A stretch of DNA of 64,000 nucleotides, from assembly GCF_002224225.1 (NCBI RefSeq), contig NZ_NJGG01000003.1:1-64000 (forward strand), read 5' to 3'. Below are positions 1 through 7,969 of the stretch, one piece after another (position 1 is the stretch's first letter; each line of letters starts with the position of its first letter). The notes under the pieces were generated by a model. That model made no database searches. It was given only the letters and a program-made list of their open reading frames with translations, and was not told where the DNA came from. The position numbers and the translations under genes are program-made. This DNA comes from Polynucleobacter cosmopolitanus. Its GTDB lineage: Bacteria > Pseudomonadota > Gammaproteobacteria > Burkholderiales > Burkholderiaceae.

Positions 1-259
1 GTTGATCTACTACCCAACCGTCACAAGAGAAGCATTCAAGCACACAGGACGTCTCACCACCGCGATTGACAATGGTCAGTTGTTCAAAGACATCGGTTTG
101 CCACCACTGGACCCAGCCAATGACCGCGGCATGATTTGTGGCAGTCCATCGATGCTCAAAGAAATCTCAGAAATGCTGGATGCCAAAGGCTTCAAGGTGT
201 CACCAAGTCTGGGACGCTTGGGTGACTATGTGTATGAACGAGCATTCGTTGAATCTTGA
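1..259 (+). CDS. fpr: Ferredoxin--NADP+ reductase, C-terminal fragment (truncated by window start)
   Basis: This is the last ~85 residues of an FAD-dependent ferredoxin/flavodoxin NADP+ reductase; the gene begins upstream of the window. The visible part holds the NADP-binding C-terminal lobe: an RG-MICGSP stretch typical of the family, then a GDYVYERAFVES tail in which the penultimate aromatic/FVE end matches bacterial Fpr. Fpr moves electrons between NADPH and ferredoxin or flavodoxin in the cytoplasm. It ends only 18 bases before the chosen start of cysI, so the two are probably co-transcribed. Because no cysJ flavoprotein is visible in the sulfur cluster, Fpr plus a ferredoxin is a reasonable electron supply for sulfite reductase; that link is an inference from position. 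Confidence 0.85.
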   Translation, partial: LIYYPTVTREAFKHTGRLTTAIDNGQLFKDIGLPPLDPANDRGMICGSPSMLKEISEMLDAKGFKVSPSLGRLGDYVYERAFVES

Positions 260-277
260 TTGAATGGAAAAATAACC

Positions 278-1990
278 ATGTACCAATACAACCCCATTGA
301 TCAAAGTATTGTTGATGATCGCGTCAAGCAGTTCAGAGGACAAGTTGAAAGACGCCTGCAAGGCACTCTTCCAGAAGAAGAATTTCGTCCTTTGCGTCTG
401 CAAAATGGACTTTATCTTCAGCGTCATGCCTACATGTTGCGGATTGCGATCCCGTATGGCCTATTCAATAGTCAACAAATGCGCATGTTTGCCAAGATTG
501 CTGACAAATATGATCGTGGCTATGGTCATTTCACAACCCGTCAAAACATCCAATTTAACTGGCTTAAGTTAGAAGAAACTCCTGAAATACTTGCAGATTT
601 GGCCAGCGTGCAAATGCATGCGATTCAAACCTCGGGTAACTGTGTTCGCAATATCACCAGCGATCCATTTGCTGGTGTTGCAGCCGATGAAATTGTTGAT
701 CCTCGCCCGATTTGTGAGTTATTGCGTCAATGGTCAACACTTCATCCAGAGTTTGCTTTTCTTCCAAGAAAATTCAAGATCGCAGTCAGTTCTTCTAAAG
801 AAGATCGTGCGATTGTTGCGGCTCATGATTTAGGCCTTTTCTTGAGAAATAATGAACAGGGTGAGTTGGTTGCTGATGTTTTGGTCGGCGGCGGCATGGG
901 TCGTACACCCATCATTGGAACCATTATTCAATATGGTTTACCTTGGCAAGAGTTACCAAACTATATCTCTGCAGTCTTGCGTGTTTATAACCTGCACGGA
1001 CGTCGTGATAATTTATACAAAGCCAGAATCAAGATCCTTTTAAAAGCTCTAGGGGTTGAAGAATTCACTCGTCAAGTCAACGAAGAGTATCAATACTGGA
1101 GAGGTGGTCATCAGGCTTTCACCCAAGAAGAGTGGAATCAAGTCGCTCAGTATTTTGTCAAGCCGGCTTACAAAACTCTCCCATCTTTAAATGAAGAGCC
1201 TATTGTTTTACAAGCGCCTGAATCAGAGAGAACATCATTCTCTCGATGGCTTGAAAGAAACGTTAAAAAGCATCAAATCCCAGGCTATGCCAGTGTTTTA
1301 TTGTCTTTAAAGCCACATGGAACTGTTGCGCCTGGAGATATTGATTCATCTCAGATGATCAAAATTTCTAATTTGGCAGATCAATACAGTTTTGGCTTGA
1401 TACGCTCAACTCATGAGCAGAACTTGGTCTTGGCAGATGTTGAGCAAACGCGTTTATATGAGTTATGGAAAGAAGCCAAATCGTTGGGCTTGGCTTTACC
1501 TAATATTGGCTTGTTAACCGACATCATTGCTTGCCCTGGTGGAGATTTCTGTTCATTAGCAAATGCCAAATCTATTCCAATTGCCAATGACATTCAAAAA
1601 AGATTTGATGACTTAGATTATCTATTTGATATTGGTGATATCACACTCAATATCTCAGGATGCATTAATTCTTGCGGTCATCACCACGTCGGCAATATTG
1701 GCATTTTGGGTGTCGATAAGGATGGTCAAGAGTGGTATCAAGTCACTTTGGGTGGCGAGCAGGGACTGCAAGCGGCCATCGGTAAAGTGATTGGCCCCTC
1801 ATTTTTTGCCAGTGATATGCCTGATGTCATCAGTGACTTGATTCAGATCTACATTGAATTGCGTGAGCCAGAGGAAAGCTTTATTCAGACCTATCGTCGT
1901 GTGGGAGTAGAGCCATTCAAAACCAGGGTCTACGCCAATAAAGAGAAAAAAGATAAAAAAAATACGGTGGGAGAAGATGCGCATGGCTAA
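278..1990 (+). CDS. cysI: Siroheme-dependent sulfite (nitrite/sulfite) reductase, hemoprotein
   Basis: Reduces sulfite to sulfide with six electrons using siroheme coupled to a 4Fe-4S cluster. The 570-residue product has the family length. The cluster/siroheme ligands are visible as C-x5-C (Cys419 and Cys425, in ACPGGDFC) and C-x3-C (Cys462 and Cys466, in SGCINSCGHHH), with the same spacing as E. coli CysI. Two ferredoxin-like half domains and two siroheme domains are expected for this fold. ATG 278 was chosen; an in-frame TTG at 260 would add six non-conserved residues. Sulfite rather than nitrite is favoured by the neighbours DUF934, cysH, cysD and cysN. Physiological partner is not shown: fpr lies directly upstream and no cysJ is present here. 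Confidence 0.93.
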   Translation: MYQYNPIDQSIVDDRVKQFRGQVERRLQGTLPEEEFRPLRLQNGLYLQRHAYMLRIAIPYGLFNSQQMRMFAKIADKYDRGYGHFTTRQNIQFNWLKLEETPEILADLASVQMHAIQTSGNCVRNITSDPFAGVAADEIVDPRPICELLRQWSTLHPEFAFLPRKFKIAVSSSKEDRAIVAAHDLGLFLRNNEQGELVADVLVGGGMGRTPIIGTIIQYGLPWQELPNYISAVLRVYNLHGRRDNLYKARIKILLKALGVEEFTRQVNEEYQYWRGGHQAFTQEEWNQVAQYFVKPAYKTLPSLNEEPIVLQAPESERTSFSRWLERNVKKHQIPGYASVLLSLKPHGTVAPGDIDSSQMIKISNLADQYSFGLIRSTHEQNLVLADVEQTRLYELWKEAKSLGLALPNIGLLTDIIACPGGDFCSLANAKSIPIANDIQKRFDDLDYLFDIGDITLNISGCINSCGHHHVGNIGILGVDKDGQEWYQVTLGGEQGLQAAIGKVIGPSFFASDMPDVISDLIQIYIELREPEESFIQTYRRVGVEPFKTRVYANKEKKDKKNTVGEDAHG

Positions 1991-2519
1991 GCTCATACAT
2001 TATCAGAAGGGTGGGGTTGCCCAGCTTGCAGAAAACCAATGGCAAATTCTTCCTGTGGATACTCAAGAACCTTTGGGTACGGGTCCCTATTTGGTGCCAT
2101 TTCAGTATTGGCTTGATCACTCAGGGTCTGCAGAGATTCAGGCCAAGTATTTGGTAGGTGAATTAGGTGTCTGGTTTGCCAGTGATGCTGATCTGACGGC
2201 TCATCGAGATGTGATTCTGGCTGGAATGAAATTTTGGGCCATCATCGCGGTTGATTTCCCGATATTTAGAGATGGCCGAGGGTTCAGTCATGCGGCCATA
2301 TTTAGAGAAAGACTGGGTTGGCAGGGTGAATTACGAGCCATTGGTGATGTGTTAATCGATCAACTGTTGCAAATGGCAAAAGTTGGTTTTGATGGCTTCT
2401 TATTAAGAGCAGACCAAAATGAAGCAGTGGCCCTAGAGCAATTTGAAATCATTCATCATCGACTACAAAACGACTGGCGCGCAAGCCGTGACCAATTAGG
2501 TAGAGGTCACCATGTCTAG
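1983..2519 (+). CDS. DUF934 family protein, sulfur-assimilation associated
   Basis: A 178-residue soluble protein of the DUF934 family, which is repeatedly found between sulfite reductase and APS reductase genes in proteobacteria; biochemical function is unknown. The C-terminal half carries a GRGFSHAA-x-FRERLGW stretch and the conserved aspartate-rich GDVLIDQL region that define the family. Two in-frame ATGs exist, 1977 and 1983; the GGGAG at 1969-1973 sits three bases from the first and nine from the second, so 1983 is preferred. Its start overlaps the end of cysI by 8 bases and its end overlaps cysH by 8 bases, implying translational coupling and a role tied to sulfite or APS reduction. No membrane segment or signal peptide is seen. 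Confidence 0.85.
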   Translation: MAKLIHYQKGGVAQLAENQWQILPVDTQEPLGTGPYLVPFQYWLDHSGSAEIQAKYLVGELGVWFASDADLTAHRDVILAGMKFWAIIAVDFPIFRDGRGFSHAAIFRERLGWQGELRAIGDVLIDQLLQMAKVGFDGFLLRADQNEAVALEQFEIIHHRLQNDWRASRDQLGRGHHV

Positions 2520-3240
2520 CAATAGTCATTTATGGCAGATTCCAAAAGTAGAGTTACCTGAAAGTCATCTTTCCAAGTTACAAAACAATTTGGAAGAGCG
2601 TCTAACAATTATCAGTAGTCAATTCAGTGATGTTCGTTTTGCAACCAGTTTGGCAGCTGAAGACATGGCTGTGACTGATGGAATTGCAAAAAGTGCTAAG
2701 TCGATTCATATTTTCACTCTCTTTACGGGTCGTCTTCACGCTGAGACCGTTGAGATGAAAAAGACCGTTGAAAGCCACTATGGTCTCTCAATTGATGCTG
2801 TAGAGCCTCAAGCTCAAGATATTCAAGCATTCATAGCTCAGCATGGTTTGAATGGCTTTTATGACAGTGAAGAAGCCAAGAAGAACTGTTGTTATGTCAG
2901 AAAAGTAAAACCACTTGAGTTGAGCTTAAATGGCGCCGATGCTTGGATCACAGGTTTAAGGCGCTCGCAATCAGTGACCAGAAATGAATTGGCGTTTCAG
3001 GAGTTGGATGAGGTTAGAGGTATTCCAAAATTCAATCCAATTTTTGATTGGACTGATGATGAATTGTGGGCTTATTTGGCTTGGCAAAAAGTCCCATTGC
3101 ATCCATTGCATCAAAAGGGCTATCCCAGCATAGGTTGTGAGCCTTGTACAAGAGCTATTCGTGCCGATGATGATTTGAGGGCAGGACGTTGGTGGTGGTT
3201 AAACAAAGAAAGTAAAGAGTGCGGATTGCATCTTAAATAA
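2512..3240 (+). CDS. cysH: Adenylyl-sulfate (APS) reductase, 4Fe-4S type
   Basis: Thioredoxin-dependent reduction of adenylyl sulfate to sulfite and AMP. The 242-residue protein shows the paired cysteines Cys126-Cys127 (KNCCYVRKVKPL) and Cys209-x2-Cys212 (GCEPC), the four ligands of the 4Fe-4S cluster that marks APS-using enzymes rather than PAPS-using ones. The C-terminal KECGLH motif carries the catalytic cysteine, Cys237. The PP-loop ATP-like nucleotide site lies near the N-terminus (TSLAAEDMA region). This agrees with the absence of cysC (APS kinase) in the window. It overlaps the preceding DUF934 gene and is followed by cysD after 5 bases. A PAPS reductase lacking the cluster is excluded by the cysteines. 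Confidence 0.93.
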   Translation: MSSNSHLWQIPKVELPESHLSKLQNNLEERLTIISSQFSDVRFATSLAAEDMAVTDGIAKSAKSIHIFTLFTGRLHAETVEMKKTVESHYGLSIDAVEPQAQDIQAFIAQHGLNGFYDSEEAKKNCCYVRKVKPLELSLNGADAWITGLRRSQSVTRNELAFQELDEVRGIPKFNPIFDWTDDELWAYLAWQKVPLHPLHQKGYPSIGCEPCTRAIRADDDLRAGRWWWLNKESKECGLHLK

Positions 3241-3245
3241 AAATC

Positions 3246-4175
3246 ATGACACAAGATCAAACACAATTACACAATGAACATTTAGATTGGCTTGAGGCTG
3301 AATCAATCTATATTATTCGCGAACTCATTGCGCAGGCAAGTCGTCCCGCCATGCTATTTTCAGGTGGCAAAGATTCAATCGTCATGTTTCACCTAGCTCG
3401 AAAAGCATTCCGGTTTGGCGCTCGCCCCATTCGTTTGCCTTTTCCTTTATTGCACATTGACACAGGTCATAACTATTCTGAGGTCATTGAATTTAGGGAT
3501 CAGATTGTTCAACAAACAGGCGCTGATCTGATCGTTGAGTATGTTGAAGAGTCCATTAAAAAAGGCAGTGTTAAATTAAGAAAAAGTACTGATTCTCGGA
3601 ATGCGGCGCAGGCAACAACTCTTTTAGAGGCAATCGAAAAGCACGAGTTTGATGCATTGATGGGTGGTGCAAGACGTGACGAAGAGAAGGCCAGGGCCAA
3701 AGAGAGAATCTTTTCATTCCGCGATGAATTCGGTCAATGGGATCCAAAGGCACAAAGACCAGAGCTTTGGAATTTATACAATGCGCGAATCGCCAAGGGC
3801 GAAAACATGCGAGTTTTTCCAATTTCAAATTGGACAGAGCTGGATGTTTGGCAGTACATCGCACGCGAAAATTTAGCGCTTCCAAGCATTTACTATGCAC
3901 ATCAGCGTGAAGTTGTTAAGAAAAATGGATTACTGGTACCAGTTACGCCAATAACACCAAAGGCATCTGATGAAGCCAGCGAAATTCTGAGCGTTCGTTT
4001 CCGAACAGTGGGGGATATCAGTTGCACATGCCCAGTATTAAGTGAGGCCAATACGCCTGAAAAAATCATTGCTGAAACAGTGCTTTCAGAAATCACTGAA
4101 CGTGGTGCTACACGCATGGATGATCAAACCAGTGAGGCTTCCATGGAGCGACGTAAAAAAGAGGGGTACTTCTAA
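3246..4175 (+). CDS. cysD: Sulfate adenylyltransferase subunit 2 (ATP sulfurylase small subunit)
   Basis: Catalytic subunit of the CysDN heterodimer, which makes adenylyl sulfate and pyrophosphate from ATP and sulfate. The 309-residue protein belongs to the PP-loop ATPase family: SGGKDS near residues 39-44 is the pyrophosphate-binding loop. Further conserved blocks include LLHIDTGHNY, GGARRDEEKARAKER and the EGYF C-terminus typical of CysD. It ends in TAATG, sharing one base with the cysN start, so the two subunits are translationally coupled. Its neighbours upstream are cysH and downstream cysN. Nothing is unusual in length or composition. Confidence 0.95.
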   Translation: MTQDQTQLHNEHLDWLEAESIYIIRELIAQASRPAMLFSGGKDSIVMFHLARKAFRFGARPIRLPFPLLHIDTGHNYSEVIEFRDQIVQQTGADLIVEYVEESIKKGSVKLRKSTDSRNAAQATTLLEAIEKHEFDALMGGARRDEEKARAKERIFSFRDEFGQWDPKAQRPELWNLYNARIAKGENMRVFPISNWTELDVWQYIARENLALPSIYYAHQREVVKKNGLLVPVTPITPKASDEASEILSVRFRTVGDISCTCPVLSEANTPEKIIAETVLSEITERGATRMDDQTSEASMERRKKEGYF

Positions 4176-5512
4176 TGGAACAACTGCACAACAAAAATAC
4201 GCATGGCGTGGTTCGATTCATCACTTGTGGCAGTGTGGATGATGGCAAGAGTACTTTGATTGGTCGTCTTCTCTACGATACCAAAGCGGTTTTGACTGAT
4301 CAGATTCAGGCTTTAACTAAAACAAAGCATGCCAGGGTTACAGCGTCTGATGCCGCCATCGATTTAGCTCTATTAACTGATGGTCTTGAGGCTGAGCGTG
4401 AACAGGGCATCACCATTGATGTTGCATACCGTTATTTTTCAACAGTTAAAAGAAAATTCATCGTTGCTGATGCCCCTGGTCATGAGCAATACACACGAAA
4501 CATGGTCACGGGCGCATCTCAAGCAGATGTCGCCATTTTATTGGTGGACGCCACGCGCCTGGATACAAGTAAATCTAATATCAGTTTGTTGGCGCAAACC
4601 AAGCGTCATGCTGCCATTGTCAAAATGTTGGGGTTGAAGCACATAGCGGTGGCTGTTAACAAAATTGACTTGTTGAATTTTGATGAAGAAGTATTCAAAA
4701 AAATTAAAGAAGAAATTCTAAATTTGGCAAATACCTTGAAGTTGCCAACCCCTCAAGTTTTTCCAGTATCAGCTTTGCTTGGTGACAATATTGTCAATCC
4801 TTCAAAGAATTTCAATTGGTATCAGGGGCCAACATTACTTGCTTGGTTAGAGGGCCTTGATATTTCATCTGAGAAATCTGGGGTAAATTTGAGATTCCCA
4901 GTGCAATACGTGGCCAGACAAGATGGAAGTGCTGCAGAGGATTTCAGAGGTTATCTGGGTCGAGTTGAGTCAGGTGAAATTCATCAGGGTCAACAAGTCA
5001 CAATTTTGCCGGCAGGTTCAGTCGCTACAGTAGCTGAAATTTATATTTCAAATGGTTTGAATAGTTTTGGTCAAAATACAAGTGTTGAAATGGCTAAAGC
5101 AGGAGACGTCATAGCGCTGACTTTTTCTGAAGATGTGGATGTGTCGCGCGGCGACATGATTATTGCGCAAGACAACTCTTCAGATCTTTTGACTAAGCAA
5201 CTAATTGCTGATATTTGTTGGCTAGATCACGATGCCTTATCTACATCAAGAAAGTACATATTAAGACACACGACTAATACAGTATTTACAAAAGTTAAAA
5301 ATATTATTCAGATTTTGGATATTGAAACTTTGTCACAAGCTGTTGAGGCAGATTCATTGGGTGTCAATATGATTGGCCGAGTAGAGCTTGCCTTGCAAAA
5401 ACCGATCGCTGCTGATTTATTTGATGAGTCCTTGGCTACAGGATCATTCGTTTTGATCGATGAGGCAACCAACCATACTGTGGCTGCTGGAATGATTCGG
5501 GAGGCCCTGTAA
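4175..5512 (+). CDS. cysN: Sulfate adenylyltransferase subunit 1 (GTPase subunit)
   Basis: Regulatory GTPase of ATP sulfurylase; GTP hydrolysis drives APS formation by CysD. The 445-residue protein is an EF-Tu-like translation-factor GTPase: G1 loop GSVDDGKST near residues 19-27, G3 DAPGHEQYTRN, G4 NKID, then beta-barrel domains II and III. It has no C-terminal APS kinase (CysC) fusion, which fits with a pathway going directly from APS through the 4Fe-4S CysH. The start codon shares one base with the cysD stop, and the stop codon abuts the cobA start (5513) with no spacer. Confidence 0.95.
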   Translation: MEQLHNKNTHGVVRFITCGSVDDGKSTLIGRLLYDTKAVLTDQIQALTKTKHARVTASDAAIDLALLTDGLEAEREQGITIDVAYRYFSTVKRKFIVADAPGHEQYTRNMVTGASQADVAILLVDATRLDTSKSNISLLAQTKRHAAIVKMLGLKHIAVAVNKIDLLNFDEEVFKKIKEEILNLANTLKLPTPQVFPVSALLGDNIVNPSKNFNWYQGPTLLAWLEGLDISSEKSGVNLRFPVQYVARQDGSAAEDFRGYLGRVESGEIHQGQQVTILPAGSVATVAEIYISNGLNSFGQNTSVEMAKAGDVIALTFSEDVDVSRGDMIIAQDNSSDLLTKQLIADICWLDHDALSTSRKYILRHTTNTVFTKVKNIIQILDIETLSQAVEADSLGVNMIGRVELALQKPIAADLFDESLATGSFVLIDEATNHTVAAGMIREAL

Positions 5513-6271
5513 ATGAGCCAATCATTAAGGAAGGTTTATTTGGTCGGTGCGGGCCCTGGCGCCGCTGATTTGATCACTGTTCGCGGAATGAAGTTATTAC
5601 AGGCCGCTGAGATTGTTTTTCATGATGCTTTGGTTGATCCTGCAATGCTTGATTATTGCAGCCAAGCTATCTTGATTCCTGTTGGTAAACGTTGTGGCAG
5701 ACATTCCGCTGCTCAATCCTTTATCAATAAGCGCTTGATTGATGCCAGTAGAAAGTACAAGCACATTGTTCGACTCAAAGGCGGAGATCCGATGATTTTC
5801 GGGCGCGCTGATGAAGAGATCACTGCTTTGGAAAGCTGTGGAATTAATGTTGAAGTGGTCCCGGGCATTACAGCTGCTTTGGCGGCATCCGCATCACTAA
5901 AACAATCTTTGACTTTACGGGGTATCTCAAGGAGCGTTGCTTTTTATACGCAAGTTAAAGCAGAAAATGAACAAGAAGCGTCATTGCCAAACGCTGATAC
6001 TTTGGTGATTTACATGGGGCGTTCTAATTCAGTCCAACTTGCTGAGCAATTACTCTCACAAGGCAGGCCCAAGAACACTCCCGTTCAAATCATTGAGTCG
6101 ATCAGTACTTCACTAGAGCGAACTTTATCTTTGACTTTAGAAGAAATGTCTCAAGGGCAAGCGATCAGTTGGTTTAACCAAGAGTCTCCAGCTTTGTTAC
6201 TGGTCGGTGCAGTATTTGGCAATCGCTTGCAAAACTCCGAGATCCTCGCCAACGGCAGGCTTTACGGTTAA
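5513..6271 (+). CDS. cobA: Uroporphyrinogen-III C-methyltransferase (SUMT)
   Basis: Uses two S-adenosylmethionines to convert uroporphyrinogen III to precorrin-2, the entry step to siroheme, the cofactor of the adjacent sulfite reductase. The 252-residue protein has the tetrapyrrole methyltransferase signatures: YLVGAGPGAADLIT at the N-terminus, VRLKGGDPMIFGR, and VVPGITAALAA. It corresponds to the C-terminal half of CysG only; the dehydrogenase/ferrochelatase half is missing, and ferrochelation is probably done by the convergent cbiX. Precorrin-2 dehydrogenase must be elsewhere in the genome. ATG follows the cysN stop directly. The last 75 bases overlap the 3' end of cbiX on the other strand. 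Confidence 0.92.
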   Translation: MSQSLRKVYLVGAGPGAADLITVRGMKLLQAAEIVFHDALVDPAMLDYCSQAILIPVGKRCGRHSAAQSFINKRLIDASRKYKHIVRLKGGDPMIFGRADEEITALESCGINVEVVPGITAALAASASLKQSLTLRGISRSVAFYTQVKAENEQEASLPNADTLVIYMGRSNSVQLAEQLLSQGRPKNTPVQIIESISTSLERTLSLTLEEMSQGQAISWFNQESPALLLVGAVFGNRLQNSEILANGRLYG

Positions 6272-6562
6272 ATCCATTTGGGGGTATTTCTGGCTGCAAG
6301 CTGCAAGAAGTTTCGGTAAATCTTCTCTGATGTGACCGCCTTGTCCAAAAAATATCGGCACAAGAGTCATTTGATAAATTTCCTTTGAGATGATGTCTTC
6401 AATACATTCGCTCAGTGTTGGAGACATTAGCTCTAGAAAAGCGAGCTCAACAATCATCTCAGGATTTTGAGCTTGAATTAATTTCTGAACATTGATGATG
6501 GGCTCTTTCCACCTTGGGTCGCGGGCACCATGACTGAACAGAATAATTGCTTTTTTAACCAT
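6197..6562 (-). CDS. cbiX: CbiX/SirB-type sirohydrochlorin chelatase
   Basis: A 121-residue single-domain chelatase of the CbiX short form, which acts as a homodimer and inserts iron (or cobalt) into sirohydrochlorin. The N-terminal SHGARDP block carries the metal-binding histidine (His10), and VPIFFGQGGHIREDLP carries the second conserved histidine. The gene is convergent with cobA and its last 75 bases are antisense to the cobA 3' end. A TACAAT hexamer (minus strand, 6573-6568) lies 5 bases before the ATG with no room for a ribosome-binding site, consistent with a leaderless mRNA. Iron as substrate is inferred from the siroheme context. Confidence 0.88.
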   Translation of the reverse strand: MVKKAIILFSHGARDPRWKEPIINVQKLIQAQNPEMIVELAFLELMSPTLSECIEDIISKEIYQMTLVPIFFGQGGHIREDLPKLLAACSQKYPQMDLTVKPAVGEDLGVLQAIAKYCTDQ

Positions 6563-6592
6563 GAATTATTGTAAATTAAAAAAACTAACTGT

Positions 6593-6937
6593 ATGACATT
6601 CTCAGGCAAGATAGAGGAATCTGGAGCGATTAAGATACTTGTTGTTTGTGCTGATTGGTGCAGCGTATGCAGGGATTACAGAGCTACTTTGAGTGATCTT
6701 CCAGAGTTTGATATTAAATGGATAGATATCAATGATTTTGAATCCTTAACCGAGGAAATAGAAATTGAAACTTTTCCAACGGTGATCATTGTTAACAAGA
6801 TGGATGTACTTTTCTTTGGCCCAGTAGAGCCTAATAAAAACTCATTAACGAGCCTGCTTTCAGCGGTAAAAACCACACCCTCTAAGACCACTCATCCTGA
6901 GCTTGCTTTTGCGATTAAAACTTGGTTTGGAAAGTAG
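6593..6937 (+). CDS. Thioredoxin-like fold protein
   Basis: A 114-residue cytoplasmic protein with a thioredoxin fold. The redox motif ADWCSVC (Cys-Ser-Val-Cys, near residues 22-25) follows the first beta strand and the conserved cis-proline appears in ETFPTVII. The active-site dipeptide SV differs from the GP of classical thioredoxin, and no signal peptide is present, so it is a thioredoxin-family protein rather than trxA itself. It diverges from cbiX with only 30 bases between the start codons and is followed by a hairpin terminator. APS reductase needs a thiol reductant, so a link to the sulfur cluster is possible but unproven. Confidence 0.75.
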   Translation: MTFSGKIEESGAIKILVVCADWCSVCRDYRATLSDLPEFDIKWIDINDFESLTEEIEIETFPTVIIVNKMDVLFFGPVEPNKNSLTSLLSAVKTTPSKTTHPELAFAIKTWFGK

Positions 6938-6947
6938 TTTGCTTAAC

Positions 6948-6974
6948 AGGGGCTGAATGGGCTCAGCCCCTTTG
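6948..6974 (+). terminator. Intrinsic terminator after the thioredoxin-like gene
   Basis: Nine-base perfect stem: AGGGGCTGA at 6948-6956, loop of six, TCAGCCCCT at 6963-6971, followed by a short T run. It separates the plus-strand gene from the tRNA-Ser gene on the minus strand. Confidence 0.75.
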
Positions 6975-6987
6975 TTCACCAAATAAC

Positions 6988-7078
6988 TGGCGGAGAAAGC
7001 GGGATTCGAACCCGCGGTAGGCTATGAACCTACGCACGCTTTCCAGGCGTGTGACTTAAACCACTCATCCATCTCTCC
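6988..7078 (-). tRNA. tRNA-Ser (anticodon GGA)
   Basis: Read on the minus strand the sequence folds as a class II tRNA with a long variable arm. The acceptor stem pairs GGAGAGA with TTTCTCC, the T arm carries GGTTCGAATCC, and the anticodon stem CACGC/GCGTG frames loop CTGGAAA with anticodon GGA (plus-strand positions 7042-7044). The CCA end is encoded (6988-6990). It reads UCC and UCU serine codons. Confidence 0.97.
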
Positions 7079-7091
7079 GTGCAAGAGCATC

Positions 7092-7097
7092 ATTATA
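7092..7097 (-). promoter_or_regulatory. -10 element of tRNA-Ser
   Basis: TATAAT on the minus strand, ending 13 bases before the mature tRNA 5' end, so transcription would start about 7085. I do not see a good -35 element; the region upstream is the 3' end of fabI. Confidence 0.55.
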
Positions 7098-7122
7098 CGC
7101 CCCTGTGTTTTTAATGGATGGC

Positions 7123-7911
7123 TTACTCAGCCTCTGCCATACCGCCTACAACGTGACTAAAGCCTCCGTCCACGTAGGTGATTTCGCCAGTGATGCCGCC
7201 TGCTAGGTCAGACATCAAAAATGCAGCAGCATTACCAACGTCGTCAATGGTTACGTTGCGACGCAAAGGAGCATTCGCTTCAACGAAATCCAAAATCTTG
7301 CCAAAACCTTTGATGCCTGAAGCAGCCAAAGTTTTGATAGGTCCTGCAGAGATGCCGTTACAACGAACACCCTTAGGACCTACTGAATTAGCCAAGTAAC
7401 GCACGCTGGCTTCAAGGGATGCTTTTGCCAAGCCCATGGTGTTGTAGTTAGGCACCACCATTTGTGAGCCAAGGTAAGTCAAAGTCAATAAAGCTGACTT
7501 GTCGTTCAACATCGGGAGCGCAGCTTTGGCCATTGCAGGGAAGCTGTAGGCTGAGATGTCATGAGCAATCTTGAAAGACTCTCTTGAAAGACCATCTAAG
7601 AAGTCACCAGCGATGGCTTCACGTGGAGCAAAGCCAATGGAGTGGATCAAACCGTCGAATTTAGGCCAGGTGGCCGATAAATCAGCAAAAAGCTTGTCAA
7701 TTTGCTCATCACTGCCCACATCGCAGTCAAAAATCAGGGTGCTATTGAATTCAGCGGCAAATTCGGTGATTCGGTCTTTAAAACGATCGCCCACGTAGGT
7801 GAAGGCTAATTCTGCGCCTTCACGGTGGCAAGCCTTGGCAATGCCATAAGCGATTGAACGGTTAGAAAGTAGACCTGTTAGGACGATTTTTTTACCGGTT
7901 AAGAAACCCAT
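7123..7911 (-). CDS. fabI: Enoyl-[acyl-carrier-protein] reductase (NADH)
   Basis: Catalyses the last reduction of each fatty-acid elongation cycle, enoyl-ACP to acyl-ACP with NADH. The 262-residue protein has the divergent short-chain dehydrogenase pattern of Fab[16 protein letters not shown] near the N-terminus for cofactor binding, SIGFAPREA, and the catalytic Y-x6-K in YNTMGLAK. The C-terminal [10 protein letters not shown] is typical. It is a target of triclosan and isoniazid-like inhibitors in other bacteria. A GGAAG ribosome-binding site precedes the ATG. It diverges from yejA. Length and residues look normal. Confidence 0.96.
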   Translation of the reverse strand: MGFLTGKKIVLTGLLSNRSIAYGIAKACHREGAELAFTYVGDRFKDRITEFAAEFNSTLIFDCDVGSDEQIDKLFADLSATWPKFDGLIHSIGFAPREAIAGDFLDGLSRESFKIAHDISAYSFPAMAKAALPMLNDKSALLTLTYLGSQMVVPNYNTMGLAKASLEASVRYLANSVGPKGVRCNGISAGPIKTLAASGIKGFGKILDFVEANAPLRRNVTIDDVGNAAAFLMSDLAGGITGEITYVDGGFSHVVGGMAEAE

Positions 7912-7931
7912 TTTTGCTTCCTTTTTTCTTT

Positions 7932-7961
7932 TTGCTGAATTTGTGAATGTCTAATTACAAT
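7932..7961 (+). promoter_or_regulatory. Candidate promoter of yejABEF
   Basis: TTGCTG (7932-7937), 18-base spacer, TACAAT (7956-7961). The predicted transcription start near 7968 falls at the ATG at 7970, so the mRNA would be leaderless. Confidence 0.45.
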
Positions 7962-7969
7962 TGTCACAC

